A stretch of 55,264 nucleotides of DNA from Verrucomicrobiota bacterium (GTDB lineage Bacteria; Verrucomicrobiota; Verrucomicrobiia; Limisphaerales; JACPZS01), in NCBI GenBank assembly GCA_016195385.1, contig JACPZS010000240.1:1-55264 (forward strand), in the 5' to 3' direction. The translations under genes and the position numbers were made by a program. The notes beneath the pieces are model-generated. The model did no database searches, was not told where the DNA came from, and worked only from the letters and a program-made list of their open reading frames with translations. Every line of letters begins with the position of its first letter. Within the stretch, counting starts at the first letter, position 1. Shown in pieces: positions 45,287 through 54,524 of this stretch.

Positions 45287-46123
45287 TCAACCGATGGCGG
45301 GGTGTGCCGCGAACAAAGTGGCGAAACATTCGATGAGCCGCGCGGCTCGAGGTTGGATCTGTTCCGCGACAGCGAGCACTTCAGCGTGCGCCAGTGGATG
45401 GATGGATCGACCCGCCGCCAGATTCGTGATACACGAAAGCGCGGCGACCGTCAGGCCGCATTGCCGCGCCACGATTGCCTCCGGCACTGTGCTCATCCCG
45501 ACGGCATCCGCGCCCAGTCGCGCGAACGCGCGGATTTCCGCCGGCGTCTCGTAGCTCGGCCCGGACACCGCGAGATAAATGCCGCGCCGCAACCGGGTGC
45601 CGGTTTGACGTGCCGCCACCGCGAGCAGTTTGAGCAATTGCGCATCATAAGTTCGCGTGAGATCGACGAATCGTTCGCGTCCCGGCGGCGGTTCGCCCAC
45701 GAGCGGATTCACGCCCATGAAATTGATGTGGTCGGTCACCGCCATGAAATCGCCTGCGCGCAGTCGTGGGTTGATGCCACCCGCGGCATTGGTCAACAAC
45801 ACCGCACGCACGCCGAACTCAGCGAGCACGCGAATGGGAAAAGTGACGGCACCCATCGAGTGGCCTTCATAAAAATGCGCCCGGCCCGCCAGCACGATGA
45901 GCGGCACACCATTCAGCCGGCCCAGCAGGATTTTTCCCGCGTGACCTGCGACCGACGCCGGAGGAAAACCCGCAAGTGGGCGATACGAAATTTCGACTTC
46001 GACGCGCATCGCAGTGAGCGCGCCTTGCGAACCACTGCCAAGCACGATGGCAAGTTGCGGGCGGAGGCTCGTCAGTTTGCGCAAACGCTTTGCAGGCGCA
46101 CGAGGGTCGAAAAATTTCGGCAT
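45287..46123 (-). CDS. Purine nucleoside phosphorylase
   Basis: Phosphorolysis of purine nucleosides for salvage, trimeric PNP/MTAP-like class. 278 residues. Motifs: IVLGSGSQGAL (phosphate-binding Ser), AGRAHFYEGHSM, LLTNAAGGINPRLRAGDFM, AVSGPSYETPAEIRAFARLG (base site Glu in YETPAE), GADAVGMSTVPEAIVARQCG and SCITNLAAG (the Asn contacting the base). The length and GMSTVPE segment favour a PunA-like PNP rather than MTAP. It starts 10 bases after the stop of the C39-like peptidase gene, so it is probably the distal part of that same-strand series. Confidence 0.92.
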   Translation of the reverse strand: MPKFFDPRAPAKRLRKLTSLRPQLAIVLGSGSQGALTAMRVEVEISYRPLAGFPPASVAGHAGKILLGRLNGVPLIVLAGRAHFYEGHSMGAVTFPIRVLAEFGVRAVLLTNAAGGINPRLRAGDFMAVTDHINFMGVNPLVGEPPPGRERFVDLTRTYDAQLLKLLAVAARQTGTRLRRGIYLAVSGPSYETPAEIRAFARLGADAVGMSTVPEAIVARQCGLTVAALSCITNLAAGRSIHPLAHAEVLAVAEQIQPRAARLIECFATLFAAHPAIG

Positions 46124-46133
46124 GGGACGAGTT

Positions 46134-47288
46134 TCACTGCGAAAAGATTTTTACCAGCGGCTGCATTTCTTCCGGATAAATCAAATACGCCGTGTTGTGC
46201 GAAGCGCGCCAGGCGGCGATCAAGTTTTCGCGCGGGAAAATTTTTCGTACGGTTTCGCCGCGGTCGAGCCGTGCCCACGGATCGTTCACCACCACCGCGC
46301 CGTCGCTCGTGAAGCCGACGCACACGATGAGGTGTCCGCTGCCGCCCGCCTCCGGTTTTCCTTTGAGCGCGTTGTAGGAAATCGAAACGACCGGCGCGAT
46401 GCCCGCTACGACGAGGTGCTCAAGATCGGTCACGTTGTTCAAGCGCACGGCGTAGGCGCGCAGGCCGGGAAATTTTCCGGCGAACGCGGTGTTGAACGGC
46501 CAGTTGCCCGTGCCCGGCCAGTTCTTGTCGAAAACGCCGCGCGCGACTTCCGGAACTGGCATTTCCAATTCCGGTCGCTTCAGAACGCCGGCCCAATGCG
46601 CCAGCACCATCGAAGTGGCCGTGGGGCTGCACCAGCCCTGCCGTTCACCGAAGGGAACTTGCGAGCGTTGCGGCACTTCAATCGTCTTGCCCCAAGCTTC
46701 GCGAAGCGGTTCGCGGGGCGCGGCATTCGTCCGCGAATCGAGCAGCGAGAGTCCAAGAAATTTCAGATGCGGCTCGGTGTGTTCATCGACGCGATGAAAC
46801 GTAACTTGGAGTTGGACTTGGTCACGGGCGTGTTTCAGCACGAGCGTGTCCGTCTTCACATCGCCGTCGTCATCGCGCTGGCCGTTCACGCTTTCGCGTG
46901 TCGCTTTCGTGTCGTCTTCGGTCCAGATGCCGAGTGAGTAAAAGCGCGTCGCGTGCTGAGCGCCGACACCGCGCGCTTCGAAGTGGAGCCATGTGCCGGG
47001 CGGAGCTGAGGCGTTCCACGAAAGCACCAGTTCATCCCATGCCGCGGGCGCGCGAATCACGGGTGAAGTCAAAACGACTTCATTGCTTGCGGCGCTGGCC
47101 ACCTTGGTGAAGTCCGAAAAATTAGTGAGCGAAAGAAAGTGCGCAGGCATTGAAAGAGCGGCACCGGCAAGAGCAGTTGGGAAATTCATCGCCAGCGTTA
47201 GCAGAACGCCAGACAGTTTTAGAATTGCAGTTGCCCGATGCCGAAATGCGCCGTCTCGATTTTGTGTTGAGTGGTGGTTGTTATACAT
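46134..47288 (-). CDS. Exported C39-like papain-fold peptidase
   Basis: 384 residues. A signal sequence follows a basic N-terminus (AILKLSGVLLTLAMNFPTALA). Residues ~60-200 are a beta-rich domain. The C-terminal domain (~205-384) is C39-like: catalytic Cys220 in RQGWCSPTATSMVLAHW, His319 in GGSGHLIVCVGF and Asp336 in VVNDPWA. Proteins of this type are bacteriocin-like or cell-surface cysteine peptidases; here there is no ABC transporter fused to it and no leader peptide gene nearby. It lies 6 bases after the rhodanese stop. The start at 47288 is the first of several candidate ATG codons. Confidence 0.85.
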   Translation of the reverse strand: MYNNHHSTQNRDGAFRHRATAILKLSGVLLTLAMNFPTALAGAALSMPAHFLSLTNFSDFTKVASAASNEVVLTSPVIRAPAAWDELVLSWNASAPPGTWLHFEARGVGAQHATRFYSLGIWTEDDTKATRESVNGQRDDDGDVKTDTLVLKHARDQVQLQVTFHRVDEHTEPHLKFLGLSLLDSRTNAAPREPLREAWGKTIEVPQRSQVPFGERQGWCSPTATSMVLAHWAGVLKRPELEMPVPEVARGVFDKNWPGTGNWPFNTAFAGKFPGLRAYAVRLNNVTDLEHLVVAGIAPVVSISYNALKGKPEAGGSGHLIVCVGFTSDGAVVVNDPWARLDRGETVRKIFPRENLIAAWRASHNTAYLIYPEEMQPLVKIFSQ

Positions 47289-47294
47289 CCGAGC

Positions 47295-47858
47295 TTACTT
47301 CACCGCTGGAACCTTCGCACGATAATCCACCTGCAGCATCCGGCTGGCGGCGGCGTTGTACGGATGCACTTCTTTCACGAGTTTTCCGTCGCGTTCGAGC
47401 GGTCGCTGTTCGTTGGCCCACGCGAAAATCGAGCCTTCCAGGTTGTAAACATTGGTGAAGCCGGCCGCCATCAACCGCGCGGCCAGCGCCGACGATCGAT
47501 AGCCCACCGAGCAATAAACCACGATGGGTTGATTCGTGGCCGCGAGCCGCAACAAATCTGGCGCGGTCGCCTCGGGGTCCACTTGAATCGCCCGCGACAG
47601 ATGGCTCACGGCAAATTCCTCCGGCTTGCGGACGTCGAGCAACAACGGCGGGACGCGTTGTGAATCTTGCAGCCAGTTCGCCAGTTCACCGGTCGCCAAC
47701 TGCCGCACTTTCGGAAATCGTGCCCGCACGGTTTTTTTCATGGTCGCCAACGCGCGTGTCTCGCCGGCGAAGGCCATCAATCCAAACGCCGTGAGGCCGA
47801 GCAGCAGCAGCATCGCCAGGCCGAACCACCAAAAGGTTTGTTGTTTCAAAATGGCCAC
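47295..47858 (-). CDS. Membrane-anchored rhodanese-like sulfurtransferase
   Basis: 187 residues with an N-terminal anchor helix (FWWFGLAMLLLLGLTAFGLM). The rhodanese domain (~60-160) has LLLDVRKPEEFAVSHL, the active-site loop YCSVGYRSS with the catalytic Cys, and LARLMAAGFTNVYNLEGSIF, followed by WANEQRPL. The six-residue loop CSVGYR is of the single-domain GlpE/PspE type. It could transfer sulfane sulfur at the outer face of the membrane. It is encoded between a DUF1080 gene (45 bases away) and the C39 peptidase gene, but no substrate link follows from that. Confidence 0.9.
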   Translation of the reverse strand: MAILKQQTFWWFGLAMLLLLGLTAFGLMAFAGETRALATMKKTVRARFPKVRQLATGELANWLQDSQRVPPLLLDVRKPEEFAVSHLSRAIQVDPEATAPDLLRLAATNQPIVVYCSVGYRSSALAARLMAAGFTNVYNLEGSIFAWANEQRPLERDGKLVKEVHPYNAAASRMLQVDYRAKVPAVK

Positions 47859-47903
47859 CGCATGAAACGGATTTTGCGCGCGGTTAAAGCAACCGCCGCG
47901 CGC

Positions 47904-48668
47904 TCACGGTTTGGCGCTCAACTCCCGCAGCTTGAGATTTCGGTAGGCGACTTCATCCCCGTGATCCTGCAGCAGGATCGGCGTTTTGAATTTCGTGCCG
48001 AAGCCGGCCACGTTCTTGAACTTGCTGCCGGCGATGGCGGTCTTGAGCGCGTCGCTCTCCAGTTCGTAATCCAAAACTTGTTTGCCATTGAGCCAGTGCT
48101 CGACGTGTTTGCCTTCGACCAAGATGCGCGACTCGTTCCATTCGCCGACCGGCCGGAGCGTTTTGTCTTTCGGCGGAAAAAGATCGTAGAGCGCGGAAGT
48201 TTGCCACTTGCCGCCGCGCAACGCGTCCGCGTGGGCGTTGTCATCGATCACCTGGTACTCGTGGCCGATGGGCTGGCCGCGTTTTTCGTCGATGAAGTAT
48301 TTCACGCCGCTGTTGGCACCGGGCGCGACGCGCCACTCGAAGTGGAAGTCAAAATCCGTGAATTGATCAACGGTGACGATGTCGCCGCCGCCGCCTTTGG
48401 GCTGATGTTTGAGCGCCCCATTTTCGACACCCCAGCCTTGATTTGGAAAAACACTCTTGTTGAAAGCGCGCCAGCCGGCCGTGGTTTTGCCATCGAACAA
48501 CAATCGCCAGCCGGCTTTCTTCTCCGCCTTCGTGAGCTTGTTGAGTTGCGCGGGCTTATCCGCCGCCAGCAGCGAAACAAGCGTCAGCATCGTGACGCAA
48601 AAAATCCCGGCGGCGCGTGTGAAGTTCGCACCTGAAAACGAGTGCCGAACAAATTTAGCTGAGTTCAT
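47904..48668 (-). CDS. Secreted DUF1080 protein (3-keto-disaccharide hydrolase-like)
   Basis: 254 residues from ATG 48668 (MNSAKFVRHSFSG), with a signal sequence AAGIFCVTMLTLVSLLAA. Longer upstream frames overlap the neighbouring DUF1080 gene. The concanavalin-like domain shows family motifs WRLLFDGKTTAGWRAF, FDFHFEWRVAPGANSGVKYF, HEYQVIDDNAHADA, LRPVGEWNESRILVEGKHVE, HWLNGKQVLDYEL and PILLQDHGDEVAYRNLKLRE. Members bind or cleave 3-keto sugars or polysaccharides and are abundant in Verrucomicrobiota and Planctomycetota. It is paired with a second family member 35 bases away. The exact substrate is not readable. Confidence 0.9.
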   Translation of the reverse strand: MNSAKFVRHSFSGANFTRAAGIFCVTMLTLVSLLAADKPAQLNKLTKAEKKAGWRLLFDGKTTAGWRAFNKSVFPNQGWGVENGALKHQPKGGGGDIVTVDQFTDFDFHFEWRVAPGANSGVKYFIDEKRGQPIGHEYQVIDDNAHADALRGGKWQTSALYDLFPPKDKTLRPVGEWNESRILVEGKHVEHWLNGKQVLDYELESDALKTAIAGSKFKNVAGFGTKFKTPILLQDHGDEVAYRNLKLRELSAKP

Positions 48669-48703
48669 AAATTCAATAGAACGCGGGCGCGGTGGCTCGC
48701 ACA

Positions 48704-49396
48704 TCAAAGCCGCCGAATCTTGATATTCCGATACCAGACCTCGTCGTGGTGATGCTGCAGGCCAATGTGGCCTTTGGCTTCTTTCGCGAAACGCGGCTTG
48801 TCGGCAAACTTGCTCTTCGCGATCAACGCATTCAATTTCTCGCTGCCAAGTTCGTATTCCACCACCTTCGCGCCGTTGAGCCAGTGCTCGACGTGGTTGC
48901 CATTCACCATCAGCCGCGCCTGGTTCCATTCGCCGACCGGCTTGAGCTTTTTGTTGGTCGCCGCCATCAACGCGTAAAGTGAGCTGGCCGTCGTTAGCGG
49001 ATTCTTTCCATCCGCGTGCTTGTCGTCGTCGAGCACCTGCATCTCCGGCCCGGTGTGCCACGGCTCGGCGAACGCTTCGGAGACGCGGTAGATGACGCCG
49101 CTGTTGCCGCCGGGCGAAATTTTCCATTCCAACTGCAATTCAAAATTATCGAACTGCTCCTTCGTAATGATGTCCGTGCCGTTGCCGGGAACCGTCTTGA
49201 GCGTGCCCTGCTCAATTTTCCAGGAATCAGGGAACGAATCTTTTTTGAAGCCGCGAAACTTGTCGGTGGACTTGCCATCGAAGAGGACTTGCCATTCGGA
49301 GTGGTTTGCCGGCTGGCCGTTGAGGCTGATGCAGCCGCTGGAGCAAAGGACGGCCAACAACGCGAGCGCGAGGAATAATCTGGTGGAGAGGGGCAT
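48704..49396 (-). CDS. DUF1080 lipoprotein (3-keto-disaccharide hydrolase-like)
   Basis: 230 residues. A lipobox ends the signal (LALALLAVLCSSGC), so it is membrane-tethered, unlike its neighbour. Motifs match the other copy: WQVLFDGKSTDKFRGF, FDNFELQLEWKISPGGNSGV, GPEMQVLDDDKHADG, LKPVGEWNQARLMVNGNHVE, HWLNGAKVVEYEL and GHIGLQHHHDEVWYRNIKIR. The two genes are probably an old tandem duplication that has diverged. Being next to a multihaem cytochrome suggests a link between sugar oxidation and electron transfer, which is only inference. Confidence 0.9.
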   Translation of the reverse strand: MPLSTRLFLALALLAVLCSSGCISLNGQPANHSEWQVLFDGKSTDKFRGFKKDSFPDSWKIEQGTLKTVPGNGTDIITKEQFDNFELQLEWKISPGGNSGVIYRVSEAFAEPWHTGPEMQVLDDDKHADGKNPLTTASSLYALMAATNKKLKPVGEWNQARLMVNGNHVEHWLNGAKVVEYELGSEKLNALIAKSKFADKPRFAKEAKGHIGLQHHHDEVWYRNIKIRRL

Positions 49397-49437
49397 AATT
49401 TAATTGCTTGATGGAACCGAAATTTACGAGCCGTCGC

Positions 49438-49518
49438 TCATCCAATCGAAATGCAACCAGTGGAGAGCAGGACGACAGCGAGAGAAACCGCGAGCAGAAT
49501 GTTTTTCAAGAGGTTCAT
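49438..49518 (-). CDS. 26-residue lipoprotein-like peptide
   Basis: A very short frame. The ATG at 49518 reads MNLLKNILLAVSLAVVLLST then GCISIG and a stop at 49438. It is almost entirely a lipoprotein signal peptide with lipobox LSTGC, so the mature form would be a lipid-modified five-residue tail, like entericidin-type small lipoproteins. It lies between the cytochrome gene (stop 49593) and the DUF1080 lipoprotein gene (start 49396) on the same strand. The signal-like composition supports it; the length argues caution. Confidence 0.45.
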   Translation of the reverse strand: MNLLKNILLAVSLAVVLLSTGCISIG

Positions 49519-49592
49519 AGAATTCAGGATGTTGTTTCGCAGGTTTTAGCTTGGCCGAATCAACTTGGTCAAGATCGCGTCGGGCAAAACGT

Positions 49593-51575
49593 TCATTGCA
49601 ATGGTGGCGGTGGCGCTTTCTCGCCCTGGCGCAGGTACTGCCAGAGCGCGTTGATTTGTTTCGCGCCATCGCCTTCGTAAACATCCGCGAGCGGACTGCG
49701 CCCTTCCTCGTCGAAATACGCGGGCATCTTCGTGGCTGGCTCGACCGACAGCGGGCTGCGAATCCACCTTTGAAAATAGGGCTTGAGCAGGCGCTCGCTG
49801 GTGTAGGCGAGATTGAGGCCGGGCGCTTCAAAAACCTGCGTCGCTGCCACCGCGCCCACGGCGTGACATGACGTGCAGGTGAACCCGCCGACGGCCGAAA
49901 CCAATTTCTGACCCACTTTTGCCGCTTCGGGATCGATGGCCGGTTCCGGCGCGGTCAGCGGCGGAAAACCATGTTGCATCGCCAGTCCGCGTGCGAGCGC
50001 TTCGGCCCGCGCGGGAAACGCCGGCATCCGCGCGTCGAGCCACGGTCGCGGCTTGTAACTCACTTCGCCGGCCAGAAATTTTTGCGTCCATTCCGACTTC
50101 AATTTTCCGCCGAGCACATCCAAGCCGGGGAAGCCTTCAAATTTTCCGTGGCATTCACGGCAGTTGAGCAACCGCGTCTGCCGCTCCGCGAATTCGGCGG
50201 GCACGTGTCGTCGCAACGCCGCGCGGTCGGTCGCGGCGAACGCTTGCAACGCGGCGCGTTCTCCCTCGGTGAACGTAAATTCCGGCGACTTGGAATTCTC
50301 ATCCAACTTGGCGGCGACGCAGCCGTGTGTCCATTTTTCCGGCGTCAACTCGGCCAGCGCTTTTTTGGGAAACTGATTTTCCAATTTAAGCGAATGACAG
50401 TTCAGGCAGCCGGATGTCGCGACCAGTTTTTTCCCGCGCTCGACGAGAGCGCCATCTGTCGGAGCCGTGCTCTCCGGCCGTTTGGTTGCGTTGGCATTGA
50501 GGAACGCCACGAGTTGCGCCGCTTCCTCCTCCGTCAACTTGAAGCGCGGCATCCGTGTCCAGGTGAAGTGCGCGTCGGGTTTGAGCAAAAAGGCGGCGAG
50601 CGTGCCCAGCGCGAATTTTTCGCGGACTTGCTGGAGCGATATTTTCTTCTCGTCCGCAGTTTTTGCATCGGGCGCGTTGTGGCAGGCGACACAGTGCAGC
50701 GTGTCAAAAAGTTTCTGTCCGGCTTCGCGCTGCTCGCTCGTTGGTTGAGCATTCTCTGTGGCGGCGACGGAACCCGTTTTCAATGTCGCCAAAAATGCCG
50801 CGGCGGCTTCGGCGTCCGCCTTTGCGTTCGCGCCATGGAAAATTTTGGGCATGTGAGCGCTGGTTCGCTGCGCGCGTGGATCCAAAATCCATTTCCCCAT
50901 CCACGCGAAATTTCTCCGCGCGCCGATGTCGTCGAACAACGGCGCGTCCATCGCTAGTTCCGGCATTGCTCCGCCGGACGCGGCGTCCACATGACATTTG
51001 AGGCAACGGAACTCGGCGAGCAATTCGCGGCCGAGGCGAAGCTGGTTTGCCTTTTCCAGTTCAGGGGAATTGGTATGCGTCAGCGCGTTCAACGGAATCG
51101 GACCGAGCGGCGTTTCCCGATTCGTCCACGCCAGCCGCAGGAAGGCGTCGCCTTTGGCCGGGCTGCGAAACGTGGCCGTCAACGTGTTGGCGCCTTTGTT
51201 CAAGCGCACCGGCTTGCTGGCGAGCGGCGCGTCACCGGTGCCAGCGCCTTCGAGTACAGGTTGCCCGTTGATCTCCAGTTTGAGTTCGCCGTTGAGTTCC
51301 GCCTGAAAGGAAAACTCGGTGCGCAGATCGACAGCGACGGCTCCGCTCCAGATGGCGGAGAAATTTCCCGGCGGCATAAACGGCGTCGGCGGTGTCCCAG
51401 CGGGCACGTAGAGCGCGACGTTGGAAAGGGCGATCACATCGTTAGCGGACGTCGTGTCACCGGCGAGCGATTGGAACGTGACCTTCAGGCCGGTCTCGGC
51501 GAGTGGACGCTCGGCCGTGTGAACAGTCCACGCCAAAGACGCCAGGAACCACAAGCAGGTCAAACATTTTAGCAT
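49593..51575 (-). CDS. Exported five-haem c-type cytochrome with PA14-like N-terminal domain
   Basis: 660 residues from ATG 51575 (MLKCLTCLWFLASLAWTVHT); a GTG ten codons earlier is possible. The signal peptide is followed by a beta-rich domain of PA14/carbohydrate-binding style (FQAELNGELKLEINGQPVLE). Five CXXCH haem sites follow: CLKCH (~191), CVACH (~295), CLNCH (~390), CRECH (~472) and CTSCH (~567). Probable axial Met residues lie in AHMPKIF, TRMPRFKL, ARMPAFP and TKMPAYF. Domain spacing suggests serial mono-haem modules rather than a compact nonahaem fold. Similar proteins in Verrucomicrobiota/Planctomycetota accompany sugar- or dehydrogenase-related genes. Maturation would need the ResB/CcsA genes at 8546-11877. 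Confidence 0.9.
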   Translation of the reverse strand: MLKCLTCLWFLASLAWTVHTAERPLAETGLKVTFQSLAGDTTSANDVIALSNVALYVPAGTPPTPFMPPGNFSAIWSGAVAVDLRTEFSFQAELNGELKLEINGQPVLEGAGTGDAPLASKPVRLNKGANTLTATFRSPAKGDAFLRLAWTNRETPLGPIPLNALTHTNSPELEKANQLRLGRELLAEFRCLKCHVDAASGGAMPELAMDAPLFDDIGARRNFAWMGKWILDPRAQRTSAHMPKIFHGANAKADAEAAAAFLATLKTGSVAATENAQPTSEQREAGQKLFDTLHCVACHNAPDAKTADEKKISLQQVREKFALGTLAAFLLKPDAHFTWTRMPRFKLTEEEAAQLVAFLNANATKRPESTAPTDGALVERGKKLVATSGCLNCHSLKLENQFPKKALAELTPEKWTHGCVAAKLDENSKSPEFTFTEGERAALQAFAATDRAALRRHVPAEFAERQTRLLNCRECHGKFEGFPGLDVLGGKLKSEWTQKFLAGEVSYKPRPWLDARMPAFPARAEALARGLAMQHGFPPLTAPEPAIDPEAAKVGQKLVSAVGGFTCTSCHAVGAVAATQVFEAPGLNLAYTSERLLKPYFQRWIRSPLSVEPATKMPAYFDEEGRSPLADVYEGDGAKQINALWQYLRQGEKAPPPPLQ

Positions 51576-51713
51576 GGTGGATGATCTGAAACGAAAACTG
51601 TTCACGACTTTTTATTGAGTAAGCGATGGAACTCGCCGGGAAGTCAATTCCCGCTCTCTCGCCAACGCGCAGCGAGCCAATTGAAAAATTCGCGCCGGCA
51701 ATTTGTGATCGTT

Positions 51714-52559
51714 TCAAGCTCGACCACGTCGGCGATAATCCGAAGGCCGCCAGCCGATCCATTTTTTGAACGTGTTGGAAAAGACGAACGGGTTCTGGTA
51801 GCCGACGGTCGTGGCGATGGATTCGATTTTGTCGTCCGTCGATTCGAGCAAAGCGGCGGCGCGTTGCATCCGCAGATAGGTGAGGTGGTGAATCGGGCTG
51901 CGACCAAGTTCGCGCCGGCACAGGCGGCGCAGATGTTCGGTGCTGAAGTGAGAAAGCTGCGCGAGCGCTTCGAGCGTCCAATCTTCACCCAGCCGCGCGT
52001 CCACGGTTTCCCACAGTTGCCAGAGCCGATGATCCAGATGCCACGGTTGGGCGAAGCGGCGCACGTAGGAATGGATCAATTCCACCCAGTGATGAACGGC
52101 CCGCACGTCCGCCGCGCCCTGGCATTCGTGGTACAAGCCAAGAATTGCCGAATGCAGGGGCTGGCCATCGAAGCGCGCCATCACTGGCGACACCGAAGTG
52201 ATAATCGGGCGCTGGCCGCTCGGCGATTCGTAGCGCACCCAGGCAAAGCCCCAGCGTTGCCGAGGGATGGCGTGGAAGGCGTGGAGCACGTGCGGCGGCG
52301 CAAGGCAGGCCATGCCGGCGCGGCAAAGTTGCCAGCGACCGTCCAGCAGGATTTTCCCCGCGCCGGACGTGCAGGCCAGAAAGTAACTGCCGCTCAGATG
52401 CGTGCGCACCATCGTGTAGGGCGCGGCGGCGTCAGCGATGCCGACGTGCGCGATGTGATGATTGTGCAGGGCGGGGCAGTCGTTCGCGCGCACGATCCAT
52501 TCGCGAGTGTGCGGACCGGGCAGGTGGGTTTCAGATAGGTGCTGGTGTGTTTTTGGCAT
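51714..52559 (-). CDS. AraC-family transcriptional regulator
   Basis: 281 residues from ATG 52559 (MPKTHQHLSE); a longer frame opens at 52592. The N-terminal ~165 residues are a cupin-like effector domain (SGAGKILLDGRWQLCRAGMA, APPHVLHAFHAIP). The C-terminal ~100 residues contain two helix-turn-helix units: LEALAQLSHFSTEHLRRLCR and SIATTVGYQNPFVFSNTFKK, followed by WIGWRPSDYRRR. This is the usual AraC/XylS layout for a sugar-responsive activator. It diverges from the pseudopilin pair at 52682 and may control it or the cytochrome/DUF1080 series; no operator is recognised. Confidence 0.92.
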   Translation of the reverse strand: MPKTHQHLSETHLPGPHTREWIVRANDCPALHNHHIAHVGIADAAAPYTMVRTHLSGSYFLACTSGAGKILLDGRWQLCRAGMACLAPPHVLHAFHAIPRQRWGFAWVRYESPSGQRPIITSVSPVMARFDGQPLHSAILGLYHECQGAADVRAVHHWVELIHSYVRRFAQPWHLDHRLWQLWETVDARLGEDWTLEALAQLSHFSTEHLRRLCRRELGRSPIHHLTYLRMQRAAALLESTDDKIESIATTVGYQNPFVFSNTFKKWIGWRPSDYRRRGRA

Positions 52560-52681
52560 TGAGATTCTCGCGCGTTGCGCTAACGCTAACACCGTTCACT
52601 TAGTTTAATTGCGACGATGCCATCCGCCCAAAACGCGTTCAATGGAATCCTGCGCCGCGCAGAGGTCGCCATGCACTTGTT

Positions 52682-53515
52682 ATGAATGTCCAAAAATATT
52701 CCGCTACGAATCCCGCCCGGCCTGGCCACGGGACTTGGGCTTTTACGCTTATCGAACTGCTCGTCGTCATCGCGATCATTGCGATTCTCGCCAGCATGTT
52801 ACTGCCCGCGCTGGCCAAAGCCAAAGGCAAGGCGCAACAGACCAAGTGCCTGAATAACCTGCGCCAGCTCGGCATCGCCACGTCGATGTACGTCACCGAT
52901 TTTCAAAAGTATCCCGGCACTATTTTATTCGGCTTTGGCAATCCGCAATACTGCTGGCCGCTGCGGTTGTTTTCGCAGATGGGGACAAACCGCGCTTCGT
53001 TTTTCTGTCCCGCCAACAAGCCGCAGTTTGCCTGGGACACGAACGTCAACAAATCGCTCAAAGGAAATTTGAACCGCCTCGACGCGGGTGACACAGCCGC
53101 CGGCATGAGCTACGGGCAAAACGATTGGGGCCTGCGCAATCCATTTCAATTCCCCGAATTGGGCATGGGCGGTGACATCAATCCCTCCAGCGACGCGCGA
53201 TTGACCGAACTGCCCGACTCGGTGATCAAGGCACCGTCCGAAATGATCATGCTCGCGGACAGCAAGTCCGATTATTCTTGGGACGGAAATCTGGATCCCA
53301 AATCACCGGGCGAATGGCCGGCCAAGCGCCACAACAACCGGTGTGTGATCATGTTCGCGGACGGCCACGCCGAGTCTGCGTTACGAAAAGACGTCGTCGA
53401 TCCCAAAAACGACAAATGGCGTAGGCGCTGGAACAACGACAACGAACCGCACTACAAGGATGGCACGGTCAGCCCGGATCCGTGGCCGGCGGACAATGGC
53501 TCTTTCAAAGACTGA
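52682..53515 (+). CDS. PulG-like pseudopilin, first of a tandem pair
   Basis: 277 residues. The leader ends GTWA before [20 protein letters not shown], so the residue before the cleavage site is Ala, not the usual Gly; prepilin peptidase usually tolerates this less well. The downstream motif is [20 protein letters not shown] and the C-terminal part [20 protein letters not shown], with [19 protein letters not shown]. It is a close paralogue of the next gene, 23 bases away, and the two look like a tandem duplication. It belongs to the large verrucomicrobial family of secreted pseudopilin-like proteins, which are often near sugar-utilisation regulators as here. Confidence 0.88.
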   Translation: MNVQKYSATNPARPGHGTWAFTLIELLVVIAIIAILASMLLPALAKAKGKAQQTKCLNNLRQLGIATSMYVTDFQKYPGTILFGFGNPQYCWPLRLFSQMGTNRASFFCPANKPQFAWDTNVNKSLKGNLNRLDAGDTAAGMSYGQNDWGLRNPFQFPELGMGGDINPSSDARLTELPDSVIKAPSEMIMLADSKSDYSWDGNLDPKSPGEWPAKRHNNRCVIMFADGHAESALRKDVVDPKNDKWRRRWNNDNEPHYKDGTVSPDPWPADNGSFKD

Positions 53516-53538
53516 AACGATTGGTTAAGAAAATTGTT

Positions 53539-54411
53539 ATGAATAAGACCACCTCCACAGTCGCCGGGCGCGCCAAGTGCTGCCGGGTGATGGCATTTAC
53601 CCTCATCGAATTGCTCGTCGTGATCGCTATCATCGCGATTCTGGCGAGCATGTTGTTGCCCGCCTTGGCCAAAGCGAAGGCAAAGGCGCAACAAACCAAG
53701 TGCCTGAATAATTTGCGCCAAATCGGTTTGGCCAACGCGATGTACCTCCAGGAATTTTCCAAATTCCCCGGCTGCATCTCGTTCGACAACCTCGGACCTC
53801 GCTATTTTTGGCCACTCCGACTGTTTACGCAAATGGGCACGAACCGCGCCTCCTTCTGGTGCCCGGCGGGCAGTCCCAAATACCAGTGGGACACCAACGT
53901 CAACAAATCCCTCCGCAAGGGGCTGGATATTCTTTCCGCCGGTGACGCGCCCGGAGCAGCCGGGATGAGTTATGGGTATAATGACTGGGGCCTGGGCGAT
54001 CCTGGACAGGATGGCAACGCGCAGCTCGGGCTGGGTGGCGACATCATGCCTGCTTCGCCGGTGGAAATTGCGGAGAGCCGCGTGGTCGCGCCGTCGTCAA
54101 CCATCATGGTTGCCGACGCGAAATCAGATCGCGGCTGGGATGGCAATCTGGACCCGCGTCAGGGCGATCAATGGCCATCCAGCCGGCACAGCGGAAAAAC
54201 CGTGCTGATGTTCCCCGATGGACATTCCGAGGCCGCGCGTCGTCGTGATGTCATCGATCCAAAAAACGACAAATGGCGACGCCGTTGGAACAACGACAAT
54301 CTTGCGCACACGTCCGCCGAACCGGGCCAGGGCCACGGACCAAAAACGATTGGCGATTGGGGCATCGCGGGCGCGGATGTCGTAGATAAAGACAAAGATT
54401 ACACTCCGTAA
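53539..54411 (+). CDS. PulG-like pseudopilin, second of a tandem pair
   Basis: 290 residues from ATG 53539 ([15 protein letters not shown]); the frame is open further up to 53482, but that part overlaps the previous gene. The leader ends CRVMA before [20 protein letters not shown], again with Ala at -1. The body follows its neighbour closely: [60 protein letters not shown] and [15 protein letters not shown]. The ending is longer and acidic ([13 protein letters not shown]). Neither gene has a neighbouring secretion ATPase or platform gene, so they must rely on machinery elsewhere. Confidence 0.88.
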   Translation: MNKTTSTVAGRAKCCRVMAFTLIELLVVIAIIAILASMLLPALAKAKAKAQQTKCLNNLRQIGLANAMYLQEFSKFPGCISFDNLGPRYFWPLRLFTQMGTNRASFWCPAGSPKYQWDTNVNKSLRKGLDILSAGDAPGAAGMSYGYNDWGLGDPGQDGNAQLGLGGDIMPASPVEIAESRVVAPSSTIMVADAKSDRGWDGNLDPRQGDQWPSSRHSGKTVLMFPDGHSEAARRRDVIDPKNDKWRRRWNNDNLAHTSAEPGQGHGPKTIGDWGIAGADVVDKDKDYTP

Positions 54412-54524
54412 TCCTGCGAAACGGATCGTTTCGATTTTCACACTTGCGAAGCTTGGAAAGCTGCAAGGTTTGAACACTCGTGTCAGTTTTCATCTGCTGC
54501 GGATTCGCGTGAGACGTGGATGCG

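Noticed and set aside
44795-46312. 505-codon plus-strand frame
   Set aside because: It is antisense to the histidine kinase-like gene, PNP and part of the C39 gene; Arg-rich shadow.
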